Below, one piece after another: positions 47,520-60,884 of a stretch of 64,000 nt of DNA. This stretch comes from Tanypteryx hageni (lineage: Eukaryota > Arthropoda > Insecta > Odonata > Petaluridae). Each line of letters opens with the position of its first letter. The stretch's first letter is position 1. The position numbers and the translations under genes are program-made. Under the pieces are notes generated by a model. The model was given only the letters and a program-made list of their open reading frames with translations, ran no database searches and had not been told where the DNA came from. Location of the stretch: contig CM054116.1 in the NCBI GenBank assembly GCA_028673005.1, positions 75,046,838 to 75,110,837 of the forward strand, given 5' to 3'.

Positions 47520-50500
47520 TCATGGAAAACGGCTCGCGAGACTTGCGTCGACGTTCATTGAGAGAGCCGCGTCGAGAGAGAGGGTGTGGATGACGACAAA
47601 AGACGAGGATAAAGACACAACAATGGAGTCGCACGCACTCGCATCATTGTATAAAGCCAGCATGGGGATTTATGAAGGTGCTAAACGGGCGAGCCGTGAA
47701 AAGGGACGAGGGAATAAATTAGCGAGATTAACCCGCTTTCTCCGCCCGGACAAACACCTCGACTCCCACGGGAGGTAATCGTTACACGTTCTTTTTCCTT
47801 CATCCATCCCGGAGGCTACTCTCGGATGAATGCCATCCTCCCCGCCCCTCCCTCGCTTCGATTAGCAAGGGAGATCGTTCAGAGGGGGGAAGGGGTTGTG
47901 TTAACGACCTATGACCTCAATGAGTACGAAAATACAGAGAACAACGTGTTCGGTCCTCGGGGATTACATCGCTAAGTGATTAAGACGACGAAGGAGACGG
48001 ATTTGTACACAGTAAAAGCAAAAGAAACTTGGCACGGATAAAGAAACTTTCCAGGAGAGAAGGGGAGAAGAAAGGAGCGAAATGTTTAGGCTTTTTTCAC
48101 AAGTAAACTCATTCTTTGTGACAATTATGGGTTAAACACAAACAATATTGGATCTGTGGGAGGAGATGGTCGTCGTCTTCCAATCCTCAATGGATCAGCC
48201 AAAGCTTTTGGTGCGATGGAAATTTATCTGAGGAAGACATCATCCTAAACTTCGTGTTTCAAAAACTTAATTTGAATCAAGAGAACTTTTCCCCGACCAT
48301 TTCTTCGAGGACAAATCAAGTCTCCCTAGTTACGATACTCGCAATGAAAGTATACTTTTCTTCCCATTTACCGGATTAGCCACCTCGAAATGATCACACA
48401 AGCTTGTCCAAAATTCTGCCACGTAAGCATTTGAAAACCGGAGCTGAATCTTGTATATTCATTGGGCAATTTGCAGCGTACGAGAATGGCAAGCGTTAAA
48501 AAAGGAGTAAATTCATTTCTTTCATATATTCAGGTCGGGTCTCTAATCGTACCGTTGAGGAGGAAAACCATTCAGTCCACGAAGGACTTTTATCTTAATC
48601 TGTCGAGATAAACAGTAAGCCCTCTCAAGGGAATCACACTCACCAAGAAGACACTTCACTAGATGAGATCATAACATCTCGAACTCACCTGTGAATATAA
48701 AAAAGAAAAAACAATGAGTCTTAAGAACAAACGCCCAATAATAAAACAATTTAATAAAAACAAACAAAGCTTTAAAAATTGGAAACGGTAAAAAAATGGC
48801 ATACAAAATATTCCATGCAACTTTTGTGATCAACTCAGAACTCCGGCGACGGATCCACATTTATATATAAAAGGAGATATCGTGGTTTCGTTAGACACAT
48901 TCTAAAAGAGATGGAAATTACATTTACTCGCACCTCTAAATGATAACACATGAAATTTGGCATCTCACACGGAGAAATCACAATCGTGGCCGCATGACTT
49001 CAATCGCCACGACAGAAAAATTAGGGCGACCGCGACGCAATAAAACTACATCCGATTTTCGAATGACAAATGTAACGAATACGAGGAATAAAAAATCACG
49101 CTCGCCCGGAGAAACATCTGATAACGCCCGGGGAAACACAAACCGTTCCTCGCCTTGTCTCTCGAAAATGATTTCCACCTCGATGGGAACAAAAGAGCAA
49201 AACAAAAGAGACTCCGTCGCCAGATGAGAAGATTATATTCGAAAAAAAAACTGAAAAAGGGGCGAGCGCGACGCTAAGGGGAGAGGTGAAAAGGAGACAC
49301 ACGTCGGTAGAGAAACGTATTAATTTGTGGGTGGGACGAAAAGAAGGAACATCGGCCGAGGGAGGAAAAAAACGATAAAACGCACGCATAAAGACTTTGG
49401 AAGGTATACCTGAAATTCTCACCCGGAGAAAAAGGCTTCTCGAAACACTTTTCGAGGCGTACAGGATTTAAAAAACTAACAAGCGACCTCTTCGGTAGTC
49501 AGGGGTCGAGGGAAACGAAACGAAAAAAGAAACACGAAAAAAAGGAGGCGATAGCGTAGCGGGAGAGAATGGGAGTGGTATCCGATGAAAAAATGAAAAA
49601 CGGACGCGAGGGAAGGTGCAGGAAGAATAAAAAGAGAACCGAGAGATGAAATGAGAAGAGAAAGGGGTGAGAGAAGAACCTTGAATCTCCTTGGAGATGA
49701 ATACGAAAAGGAAAACAAGAACGCTCACGAAAATAAGTGGAGAGCCTGTTGAGAGGGAGAGAGAGAGAGAGGGTTGTTGGCCTTTTTCGTTCGTAAAAAA
49801 CCGATGTTCCACAAAGCCCACCTTTTCCCTCCCTCTCTATCCTAATCCTTCCTCTCTCCCAGTTCCCCCCCTTTTCCGGGAGGGAAAAAATAAACTCGGC
49901 GGAAAAATAAAGGTGAAGGAATGGAGTGGAGAAGGATGGACGAAGGGGGAAGGAAGTTAACATTCTTAAGAGTGTAGGATTACTCGGGGAACGGTCACGT
50001 GACCTTACAGGTGGGGGAGAGGGAGGGGCGGAACCGGTGGAGAGAACGGGATGGGGTTCCCTCGTCGCCCGGATGGAGGCGTGTGCCGCGGCGTGGTGGT
50101 TCTTTGGGCGCGGAGAGAGACGGTTTCCAGAGGGCGGGATGTGGTCGAAAATATGGTCGGAGTAATCTATATAACTAAGGATCGATTACACGATCCCTCC
50201 GGTCTTCCTCCGGGTCCCGATAAAAAAAAATCCACGATGGTGATTAAGACTTCCAAAATTTTTAGGAGGGGCCTGGAAGAAGAATTACATCTCTCTCGTC
50301 TGACAATGAGCCTTAAGTCAGCAAAAAAATCTTTTGTTTTTTCATTTTGCATAACGGAAGGGAACTAAACTTCGGACGAACCGCAAACTTTGAACGCTCG
50401 GATATTCGAGAACGTGGGAAAATGATTCCGAAACTGGTTGCGATGAGGAGTTCCCGCCGACAACGACTGCGTTCGTTTATCCTGCGAACCGGTCATTAAA

Positions 50501-52560
50501 ACTTTTCGCAGCAGCGTCGTTACAGTTAAGACAGACAGCTGGCTGTCGTGTATTGTTCGGAGAGCGGACCGGAGAATCTCACACCGAAATATGGAATAAA
50601 AGCTCTGCCTTACTTACGAGTACCAACCTTGACTTTTCGCATCTTCATTTGCCGAGGAATTTCGGACATGACCGACGTAATTGCTAATGTACCGTTCCTT
50701 CCTTTGCGGCATTTTTCGCGCGGAATTCCCACAAGCAAACAAAACCATTCACGGACGTCTAACGCACAACAATTATTTATTTGACTTCTGGATGCTAACC
50801 CGAAATTCCGGAGGTGCAATGAACCAATATGTCCAACACTTCAAGCAATCTTTTCTCGTGGGTTTGACTCTCCTATTACGATCCTTCAATGTCCAAGAAT
50901 AAAACGATCGTCGATGTCGCTCTTCCTTACAATCCGTCTCATGTATTTTGTGTTCACGATCATCCCCCTCCCACCTGATGTACACGGGCGTTTCAATTAT
51001 TTCTCCGTTAAAACTTCATCAGAAATGACAAAACTATACAGTTCGCAACTTGAAACATTTTCCTGCATAAAAATAATTAATATTTTATTAGGTTGGGTGT
51101 AACATTATTAACAAAGTGTCAAAAAATTCTGAGTTACTGAGTAAGTAAAAAAAATTGCGTTTAGTTTCGAAAATTAGCGTTTATTAACGGAAGTCACGTA
51201 TCAAATTCGCAATATTGGCTCTCAAAAAGTTCATTATCTTTGACAGTAAGCCTAACTCACTCCTGGTGTACATATCTTTTGCTAGAAATGCAATGTCTTA
51301 CGTCTGCGATGGGTTTTCGCTGGTGTTGAAATCGCTAGGTGAAATTCTTCAACGAGAAATTCCCCCGGCCCGAACGCACACCCTTAATTATTTAATCGCA
51401 TTGTGCCAGTGAAGACAACTTGACTTAAATTTGCAAGAAAATGTGATGTATGATTCAAATAAAGCCCACCCGGGCCTTCATCGAGAAATTCCTGTTTTTC
51501 ATAGCTTTCCTCTTCACTGTCGTAATTTGAAGTTTTTTTGTTAAAAGAATCTTTGCTAAATTACATATATTGTATTGATACAGGACTGTTATGTAATATA
51601 AGGTTGAATGATTAACACTCAAATATAATTTTATATCAATATTGAATCAGAAACCCGAACAACGTTGAATTGAGTCAAATAACTTGCAACTTATTCGTAC
51701 TTAAAAGTGTTTCTGTATACTCGGCATTGATTATTTGTTCTTAACCTTGAACCCGAGTAACGTCCGGGTACTTCTGCTAGAGGTCATATAAAATAGGTGA
51801 CGCTTATTATTGTCACTGATTGCTGTCAGCCGGTAATTGTAATCAAACGCGGAACTCCAAAATATGATCTAGTTCAAGAAATTTTGCCGAGCAATGTGTT
51901 GTTATCAGCCGCTTAACCCTTAAAGACTACACTTCTAAAAAAGCAGGCTACTGCTACACATGGATGAAATTTCACCCGGTTGCTTTCGTATGCGGATTTA
52001 GAATGAATAAATGTTTTTAACAAGTGCCTATGTTTTTATTTAAAATGTCCATATCTTGTACTTCACCCATAAGTGGTGCAAAACTGGTAATGATACAAAA
52101 TGAATTTTAACAAAAAACGTTAAAAATCACTTTATGAAGAGCTATCCTCCGATCTATTTTAAATACAGTTTTCACAAATTATATTGCGATGTCGACCACT
52201 AGCAAACTAGTTGCATGATATGCAGTTCAACGAATACAGTTTGTATCAACATGATTATCTTTTTTCGCAGCGGTAATACATAAAAGCCCCAAAAATGCTT
52301 TGAGCTCCACTACAGAAAGATCTCTAAGACAATGACACGCTATGACCAAGGTCCAAAAGCAAAGTGACCACAGTAGGCGAAGACTTGGAGGAAGGCATAT
52401 CTAAGGAGGGACGATGTTTACTCCGTACATTCTTGAGCTATAAGTAAACACAGCTGCTCTGAATGTTTTCCCACCCAGATTTTATCATTTAAGGGTCAAC
52501 GTAGGTAATCATTTAAATGTAACCCACCCATAATCCACTGTATTTTATTCACAAATTTTG
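47520..52560. other. non-coding sequence, no gene seen
   Basis: 5 kb without a recognised gene. 49460-49960 is purine-rich with a GA run at 49756-49771. AT-rich from 50900 to 52560. Frames up to 154 codons overlap on both strands. TTAGGTTGGGTG at 51089 recalls mariner ends, but no opposite end is visible. Confidence 0.5.
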
Positions 52561-52574
52561 ACGCTCGAAACTAA

Positions 52575-52650
52575 ACCTATCTCCCAATGCAAAGGTCGCA
52601 GGCTTGAATCCTCATTATGGATGTCTGGGATTTTCTTTGTTACTGTTAAA
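52575..52650 (+). mobile_element. tRNA-derived SINE head
   Basis: CTATCTCCCAATGCAAAGGTCGCAGGCTTGAATCC at about 52577-52611 aligns with the 15381 copy (CTCCCGATGCAAAAGGGTCGCGGATTCGAATCC). The B box is GCTTGAATCC. It is followed by ATGTCTGGGATTTTCTTTGTTAC, a T-rich body segment. The upstream A box is eroded. Confidence 0.6.
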
Positions 52651-53508
52651 AAAAAACTGTAAAGGGCCACCGATGTGCTGTTTAATAGCTCACGAAAACG
52701 AATAATAATACACCGACGGAGCATAAAAAGTGCGCCGCCATAGTCGTCAAAAACAACAAATATAACCTTAAAAAAATCAAACATTTACGTAATGGGTTAG
52801 AAAGAAAGAACACCGATCAAATTCCTTACCATGGCATAATTTTGACGTCGCGATAACCCCCCTTTTAATCGACCTCCGGAGCTAAAAACGAAACCACCCG
52901 CGCAACTTTTTACTACGCTCACAACAGTTTTACATCCAGACGCCGGACGATGAACGCGCTCATAATTAGAGGGCGTTTCTATCCCCTGTCCATTACCCCA
53001 AAGTTCTTGTGTTAGGAAAAGGAAGCCCCATAATATCCACGGCCCGTTATAGGGCGTGAAAGAGATAATTCGAACGTTGGAGTGAGGAAAGGGAAAGAGA
53101 GAGATACAGAAAGGAAAAGGGGGACTGACAAAAGAAAACCCTAAAAATAACCCCGCTCCGAACTAAGCTCCTCAATGTTAAGCAGGGAGGGAATCTGGCG
53201 GAGGGAGTTTTATAGGAAGATAAACGCACGAGAGAAAGGTTACCGAAATATTCACATACGTAACTAAAAAGCAGGGAAGAGGTCGCGACTGCGAGAATAA
53301 CTTTTATTTCTTTTAACAATGGTTCAAATTGGTTTCCATGGGCAAAAATAATCAATAGTGAGATAGATAAAACAGAGGAATGTTGTTTACAAGATGTCAT
53401 GGTTATGTTAACTTTAAAGACACAGCAAATGCGTTTCCTCTCGAACCGATAAGGGTTCTCATCGAGTATTCTACACGACAGATTTAAGGTGGAAATAATC
53501 CTTCAAGG
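52651..53508. other. non-coding sequence, no gene seen
   Basis: Mixed sequence with no recognised element. A 117-codon minus frame (53047-53400) has no identifiable domain. Confidence 0.45.
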
Positions 53509-53656
53509 CAGCGGTTTCCAAACATTACAACGCCACGCCCACCTCACCCGAGAAAACTTTGTACCCCCATCTATACCATATTCAATCGCAGTTCATAAAC
53601 AATACCTACAGAACCTACAATTAGCATTAATATGACCACCTTGAGAAAAACATGGA
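53509..53656. mobile_element. possible hAT-like MITE or fragment
   Basis: The left end CAGCGGTTTCCAAACA resembles family A (30523, 35308), and the preceding 8-mer CTTCAAGG resembles their target word. A weak mirror CTTGAGAAAAACATG lies at about 53642-53656, but no matching duplication follows. Likely truncated or decayed. Confidence 0.4.
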
Positions 53657-54794
53657 GCAAACCACACGTATTAGCTACCTTTTCTGCCTTTAAGAGACTT
53701 AAGTAGCGTAGGCTCGATCTTGTGTATAGGTACGTGTTGGGTTTATTATCTTGGGCTACCGATAAAATGCGAAAATATCACGTAAACAGACCCAACACTA
53801 CATAAAAGAAGATGAAATGAGGAAAAATAGAAATCCGGAACAGAACAGGGAGGGGAGAGGAAGCGGGAACAAAAATGGCGGTCGACTAATGTGTCTACTG
53901 AGCGAGAATAATATAAATTTTAAGACTTAGAAAAACACGCCAGACGGGTGGATAGACACGGCGAGAGAGAGAGAGAGTTAAAAAGGAGGAGGGGAGAGGT
54001 TTCGGGAAAAGGGAAATATTTCTTTCAAGAGCACAAACAGAGAAAAACGATGAAGGGGACGAGGATGGACAAAGGCAGTTTTTCGGTTTTGGGAGGGTGT
54101 GACAGAGAGAGAAAGGAGCTGCAGGAGGCAGAGGAGAGGAGAGATGGAGGGAGCGAGTGAGAGACAAGGATCGACTGAGGGTGTGTTATAAGAGGGCCTT
54201 TAAAAAAATAAAAGATTGGTCTGTAGGTTGGACATGTGGAATGAGAAGTACAAACACACGCACAGCACAGAGGAGGGCATTGAAAGAGAGAAAGGCACGG
54301 CCAATGGGGCAACTCGGAGACCGATGGTGGTGTTGCTCCTATGACGACTGAGTGACACGTCAAGGGGAGAATAAAAAGGGAGGAAGGAAAAAAGTCCTTC
54401 TCCCCCATCTGACGAACGCTCCATGAACAACGGCAACCACCACCGACGGAATCCATGAGAGAATAGAGCGCGAGGAACAGAGATATCGAGAGAGGAATAT
54501 TCCTACGAAAGCATTTGCAGCATGCCGATGGGAGGAATAAACAAACAGGGCGAGAGATTGAAATATCTCTGCAAGCTGATATAACATATTTCGACTGGAT
54601 CAACAATACAACGGGGCAACCGCGCCATTTGAAGAGGGTGGGAATTACACACACGGCCACTCCGCCAGCGAAAGCATCGTTGACGAATCGTTCTGGCGCT
54701 CGCATTTCGATCGCCCTCCTTCCTTTGTCATTCAGTATGAGGCTGATGTTGGATCAAACGCGCTGAATTATCTAATCGACTCGCAACTCCGGAG

Positions 54795-54825
54795 CGGGGG
54801 GGAGGAAGGGGAAGGGGGGGGGGGG
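54795..54825 (+). other. poly-G run and candidate G-quadruplex
   Basis: G runs of 7, 4 and 12 with GG between them and short A-containing loops. The 12-G run can supply more than one quartet strand. Seen as a pattern only. Confidence 0.6.
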
Positions 54826-55633
54826 ATAACGACTCGCTGAATTTTTTTCGCGCAAAACGAATATTAGTGATCACGGAATAAGACCTTATTGAAAATTAGA
54901 GCTATGTAGCACCAGTGGTCTTCATTACCACCGGAAACGGACGTTTCCTTTCATATTATTCTCCGAGCGAACCGCGACACAGACTTCCCGGATGTTTTGA
55001 GCTGCCGCAAACTGCCAATATAAAACAATATCCAATCTTCCTACAAACGTGTCGCGAAAAGATGAGGCGACGAAAATGCCGACATTTATTTTTGGCCCTC
55101 ACGGATACGAGACACGGCGATCTGAAAAACCACGACAGAAACCGCTTCCTTGCCCTCAGGAAGAACAGCAAGCCACCTTTGAGAAAGACGGCGGGCGCGG
55201 CCTGCCAATTACCCGCAACCCACTTCCTCGGACAAAAAAAAGGATCGAGAAAAAAAAAGTCCACAGCCAGGTGTGGGCGGAGGATGGCACCTTGAGGAAC
55301 ACATCACGGAGACGGAGGGAACAGAAAAAACAAAGGAGCTCTTGAATTAACGGCGCGATAGACGAACGCCGACGCGGGGGACACGACCGTCATCTCCTGA
55401 CAAGAAAAAGTTTGAAAAGGGACCATCGAAGGCGTGGATCGAATAGAAATATACACCAGAGACGCTGGCCTATTCCGCCCCATCTTCCTCCCTTTAAAAA
55501 AAACCCTCCTCTACTATTTTTTTATATAAACCCAACCGTGATGCTTCGCCCGTGGAACAAGAAAAGGAAGTGGACGGTATAAACGAGAGAGGAGGACCAA
55601 GCGGTCGGTTTCGGGTATCAAGCGAGAGATAAC

Positions 55634-55654
55634 CTCCGAGAGAGACTCTCGGAG
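55634..55654. repeat. 9-bp perfect hairpin
   Basis: CTCCGAGAG, a 3-nt loop AGA, then CTCTCGGAG. It is followed by mixed sequence without a U run, so it is not an obvious terminator. Confidence 0.7.
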
Positions 55655-58600
55655 ACCATAAAACGAGACAATTTATTCCCACTTCCTTTCGGACGACACA
55701 CGTGTGTAAGAGATACTGAAAAGGGACATCCAATGGGTAAGAGGAGAGTACGAGAGAAGGGCGGGGTTTGGGAGAGGTAAAGTGATCAAAGGGGTTGAAA
55801 TAGAGAGATGAAGAGGGTGTGTAGTACAGCGATGGAGAACAAAATGGAAAGGGAGTTTGAGATTGGGCCGGAGAGAGAACGTTGAGAAACGCTGAAATAA
55901 AGACGGAGGAAAAAGAATGTAAAGTGCTCGGACACGATTGTTGCTTAGAAGAAAACGCATGGGGGAAATCGGAGGAGGGATTGTGGGTGGGCGATCAAAA
56001 GTGGACGGAATAGAGATAGGAGAAGCTGGAATGGAGAGGGTGTGTACTATCTCTCTCACGATGGAAGGCTTTCGAGAGGGCGGAGAGGAGAGCGCGAGTG
56101 AATCGAACGGCGAGGAGTGTCGCGTTTTCTTTTTTTGTCCTCGAAGTCCGACCGATCCAGCCACCCACGTCAATTTTGTAAATGGAAACTAGCCATACGT
56201 TACACGATGCCGCGCGCCTCTGCCCGCCCACCCACCGATGAAGACGCGAAGGGAGATTATATGGCACCACGAATAGAGAGAGGGGAACAACTCGCGATAA
56301 AATTCAAAGTAATGGCCTTTGAGGGTGGTCTTTTTTAAAAAAGAAAAGAATCTATAGTAAAAAGTAAACGAAACGAGTTTCCCTTCCCCTACATATTTGC
56401 CACTTTCTCCCTCCCTCACGCTCGTATCGGCTCGGGAGTAAAAATATAAAACGCCAGCCATTACGAAGACAAGAATCCTTGAGAGAGTGACTCCATCCGT
56501 TTATATACATATATATTTTTACACAGGCCAACGTGAAATATTCGACTATCGGGCCGCGGCGCTCCAAAATTTGTCTTGAAATGAATACGCCGAAGAGTCG
56601 CCCATAACAAAATTGGTTGACATTAACTACGAGTTTTTTAATGGCCTCGAAACACACAAACGGATATCTTAATTCGTGCTGCAATACTATATGGTTTTCC
56701 TACAAACCCGGATTTTATGCTAGGCAAATGTTTATGGGCATAAGACCAGGAAAGGCTGTTTCTCTCCGTGAGATAATAAAAGTGAACATTTAAATAAAAA
56801 ATGTTTCCTGGACGTCTGTCAAGGTTCGTGGATTAGTAAGTCTAGCGCGAGATCTAACCATAAAATGAACCAAACGAGGATAACGAAGCGATAAATTGCC
56901 AGTTACGACCTCCTATCTCTCCGAACTTTTTTGCAGCAAAAGGCACATTATTCCTTAACGCAAGATTTTGACTTAATCCCTTAATGGAGTATGAAAAAGA
57001 AAGAAACTAAATGTCTTTATTGGCGATGCTGTGGTTTAATATCCCTCCCTTCCATATAATGAGAAAAAAACAAGTTTCGCCCAATATTAATTCGCTCATT
57101 TGCACGCGCGAGACATTAGACAATTCAAATGGTTAAGTACTTTCCCATAAGGGCAGAATTTTTGAAACAGTTTGAACGGATTAACTACGTTAAAATAGAA
57201 ACTAGGAACAAAAATAAAGAAACATTTAGAGATAAGGACAGAATTACCAGAATAAGTCAATGGGGACACAAAATGAGGACCCTAGGCAATAAATCTTTCA
57301 GAAAGGTTAAAAGAGGACTGGCCATTTTAGGAGAGTGCAGTTTCTCTTTATTTTCCATCTGTCAAAATGAACGGAATGTCCCTTTCTACCCTCCTCAAAG
57401 ACGAGAAAAGACCCATAGTAGAAGACCATATGCACGAACACTTGGGACCCATCCTTCGCCCAACTCTTCCCAATCTGCAGAGAGGGATGGAGGAGTAGGC
57501 ACGCGGAGGAAGGGTCGGAGGGACAAGAAGGAATCGGAGGAAGGTGGTTTAAATTCTGCTCATCTTTCAGGCTGTAAATCCTCTTAAAATCCTAACACCT
57601 TACTCCTCCGGAAAAGTCCCATTGGCCCGAGGGTTCCCCAAGGTCTCCTTCTATGCCACGACCATTCCACCATACATCACGCTCTTTACACCAGCCGACC
57701 CCCCACCATCCTCCGCCACCAACTCCTCGCTTGACCCCTTACGACAAAAGGTTCGTGGCACCACCTCGTGTCGCAAATCCCTCATCGTCCCCTCGCGGTC
57801 CTAGGAAGAGGGAAAGAGAGGGGTTGAAGAAAGAAAGGGAAGGATGGTCGAAGGAGGAGCTTTGGCGAGAAGTGACATTCTCTCTCTTGAGACGGCGCAG
57901 GCGCGATTCCTCCGAGCAGCCTTTCACATCCATCAAAGACGCTTTGATCCCTTGCAAACCCAAAGGGTAGGGTAAAATTGTCGTCTCAAAAACGATGACA
58001 GCACAAGAGCTTAGCGCTAAAGGAATGAGGGAAATGAAAAGGTGTCGAGACGTCGTTGAAGGTTCAGAGAAAGTGCGAGGGAAACGGGGAGGTGGAGAAT
58101 TTCTAGAAGACGATTTGCCTTGAAGCATTCTACATACGCCGGCGAGGGAAACTGGATAAGTTGAAAAATATTTTAAACGAAAAAAAAGGGCGGGGCGCAA
58201 AATCTGGCGAGAATTAGGTAATGCTGCATTTAAAAGTACGTTATAAAAGATGGGCCAGAAAGCTTAAAAGTGATGTACGTGCATAGGGATCTTTCCGTCC
58301 TTTCAAGAGTATGACAGACTGCTAGCGCAGTTCATAATTGGGCAATGGGATAACTTTCCATTAAATTCTCCGCGTCTGTTTATCCGTCTACACAGTAAAA
58401 ACAGCACCGATGTGGTGGAAATAATTTTTACGAAATTTCAACTTTGACCCGGAATGGACAAATTACCGCTAAGTACACACGAAACCCAAATTATTGGCTT
58501 CGGCGACAGTACTGCTATGGCTGAATGTCATTCCAAGAAATTCAGCTGAGATCTTACATATTTATATAATTGACTATGACATTTTTAACAAATAAATCTC

Positions 58601-60754
58601 ATCAAGACCTGCAGATTTATACAACAAATGAAGTCCTCGCATAAATTTGTAAATCAGAGACAATTGTAAAAAGGGCGAAAAATTCCGTGGCAAATATTAT
58701 TCCGATAGAATTTTTTATTTTTTTTTTAGAGCAGAAGGGCACAGAAATGCAGAATAAAATGGAATGCGCAATGCGTATTATACGCAGAAATCGAACATTT
58801 CCCAGATTTTTGTTAATGCGCTCAATTTAAAATGCCTAATTCACTCTATTTGAGTATCTGGCGAACAAATTAACCCTTTGTGGTCATGACAAGCGGTAAT
58901 AACAGGCTTCGACGTCGGCGTAAATTAACGCGGGGAGGTAACGAAAATTCTTTTAAAAAACTCACGATTTCCGAATGACCGAATGCACACAAAAATTAAC
59001 ACGCTATCCAACTCGCGAGACTAAATGGAACATTAACAAACGCGCAGCCACATTTGACGCATAAAGGGGCATTGCCGCGATGACGCGCACGCACACGCCT
59101 GGATCGATAGGATGACTCGACACTCGAAGGCGACGCTTTATTTTTTTACTCATACATACATTTTTTTACATCTCGCCAGTCATTTTTGGGTCGCTCCGAC
59201 ACCATGACGATGCAAATCTGTAATCAGCGCCGCGTAGTTCGAGTCGATTTCAGTTTTTTTTAGAAGAGTCTTCGGCTGTTTCTTCTAATATAAGGGATGA
59301 TGAGAAACGAACGAAAAAACAATCGCATCTAAGATTAATTAAATTTCATCCAATCACGAGTGGCTCCTTTGTTACCTTCATGCGTTAAATAGATGAGGAC
59401 ATGGTTTGAGCAAATCACGAGAGAGGAGAACGCAAGGAGAAGGCAATCGACGGAAAGGACGCGAAAAAACGCACAATGGGGTCTAATTAAATATCGCACG
59501 ATCGAGTCTTCAATCCAGCACGAAACGGCCGCTTCGCCGGCACGCAATGAAACTAAATTAGCCATCGGCAGAGACAAAGAATACGGCTCTTTTGTCGCCG
59601 CCTTCCTGAAATAAAATTCCGAGAATAAAACATCCTCGACTGAGGATAACATTAGAAATCTTATGCCTTACAGATGTTCGACTTCGTCCCCTTCCCAACA
59701 CGAGCAGAAACCCTCAACTCTTCCCATCCCTTCCATCCAACGGAGATTAATGACTATTCCTCGTTATTTCCCAGCCTCTCTTGCCAGACTTCCTCCTCCA
59801 GCCGAAGACTTCCCGTTAAGCTCTAAAGGCCCACGTTGAGAAGATATAGAGAAGAAACAAGAGGGAGAGAGATAGGAAGAAAGGGGGATGAAGGACGAAA
59901 GATTGCAAGGGACTAATTGCCACGCGATAGAACACGGAGGGATTTCCGAGGGAACCTAAGGAGAAAAGCCTGGGACGGGACCGGTTGTCAAGATTCCCTG
60001 CAGTCCTCATTAAAGAGCCTCATCCATTCCCGAACCCTTGTCCCATCAACTCCCACCCTTCACCAGAAAAACTCTCTCCTGTACACCCCTCCGCGTCTTT
60101 CTCTGCCTTGACCTCTTCCAAACTGACCCTCGCACAACCCTCGAAAAGATATCCGAGCCAAGGGGATCTTATTTTTCCTTCGGTTTTTGCTCCAGGGAGA
60201 CCGCAGAGAGGGACCCAAGAAACCCATACCCAGACGTACGGAAAACCCCAGACCCTGGGCTTCAATACCTTTTGACCGCTGAAAGTGGCCTCAACACTCA
60301 ATCTTTACGGTCCCACGCCCACTTCCTCCCTCTCACCTTCAAATTTTCTCCGTGCTCGGCTACTGGAGGAACAGGGTAGATCCCACAAAATGTACCGCCC
60401 AAAAGCTGAAAATTTAGGCGAAAATTGCTTCTGTATACTCAGCATGTCAAAATTACATAAGGGATGCCACCAGTAAATATAAAAATGAGGAGGAGGTTCG
60501 ATCGAGCGATAAACGCAGAGCGAAAAGCCGAAAGTTCGTAAACGGCTCTTCAACATCATTATTAAATTTCCACGTAATGGTGTCTGGAGAAGAAAAAGCA
60601 GTATAATATAAGGGGAAAGGAAGCCAAAATTATACATAGATGTCGCCAAAGCACATAGTGAAAGAAAACAAATTTTACCTTGTCCGCACTTAAACTTGTC
60701 CCACACTTCTCTTTTTAGATACGATGTGTCGACCAGATCGGTCAGTTTATATTT

Positions 60755-60884
60755 AAAATGTTTCTCCAGTGGCCATAAAAAATTGGAAAACCCATACGCG
60801 CATTTCGGCTACAATGATCTACTGATACTAGATTCTAAATAAAAGGCGCATTTGGTCTTCCCATATCCGCTGGAGAAACATTTT
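60755..60884. mobile_element. 130-bp inverted-repeat element (possible MITE)
   Basis: The left end AAAATGTTTCTCCAGTGG and the right end, read inverted, AAAATGTTTCTCCAGCGG share 17 of 18 positions. Short length, strong termini and a non-coding interior fit a MITE. No target-site duplication is evident in the immediate flanks, so superfamily is unknown. Confidence 0.6.

Larger units (their letters stand above)
53657..60754. other. non-coding sequence, no gene seen
   Basis: 7 kb with no recognised gene or RNA. Purine-rich stretches occur at 53950-54170, 55730-56100 and 57480-57550. There is a G-rich run at 54795-54825 and a 9-bp hairpin at 55634-55654. Frames up to 226 codons (54025-54705, minus) have no domain. 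58200-59000 is AT-rich. Confidence 0.5.

Noticed and set aside
48858..48872. TATATATAAAAGG and similar words as TATA boxes (also near 21351 and 33698)
   Set aside because: Such words are common in AT-rich DNA, and no initiator, downstream exon or transcript evidence accompanies them.
51089..51110. TTAGGTTGGGTG as a mariner terminus
   Set aside because: No inverted partner or flanking TA pair was found within a plausible distance.
55890..55906. AATAAAGACGGA as a third LINE 3' end
   Set aside because: It matches the terminal word of fragment B, but the upstream TGTAAGA and hairpin are absent.
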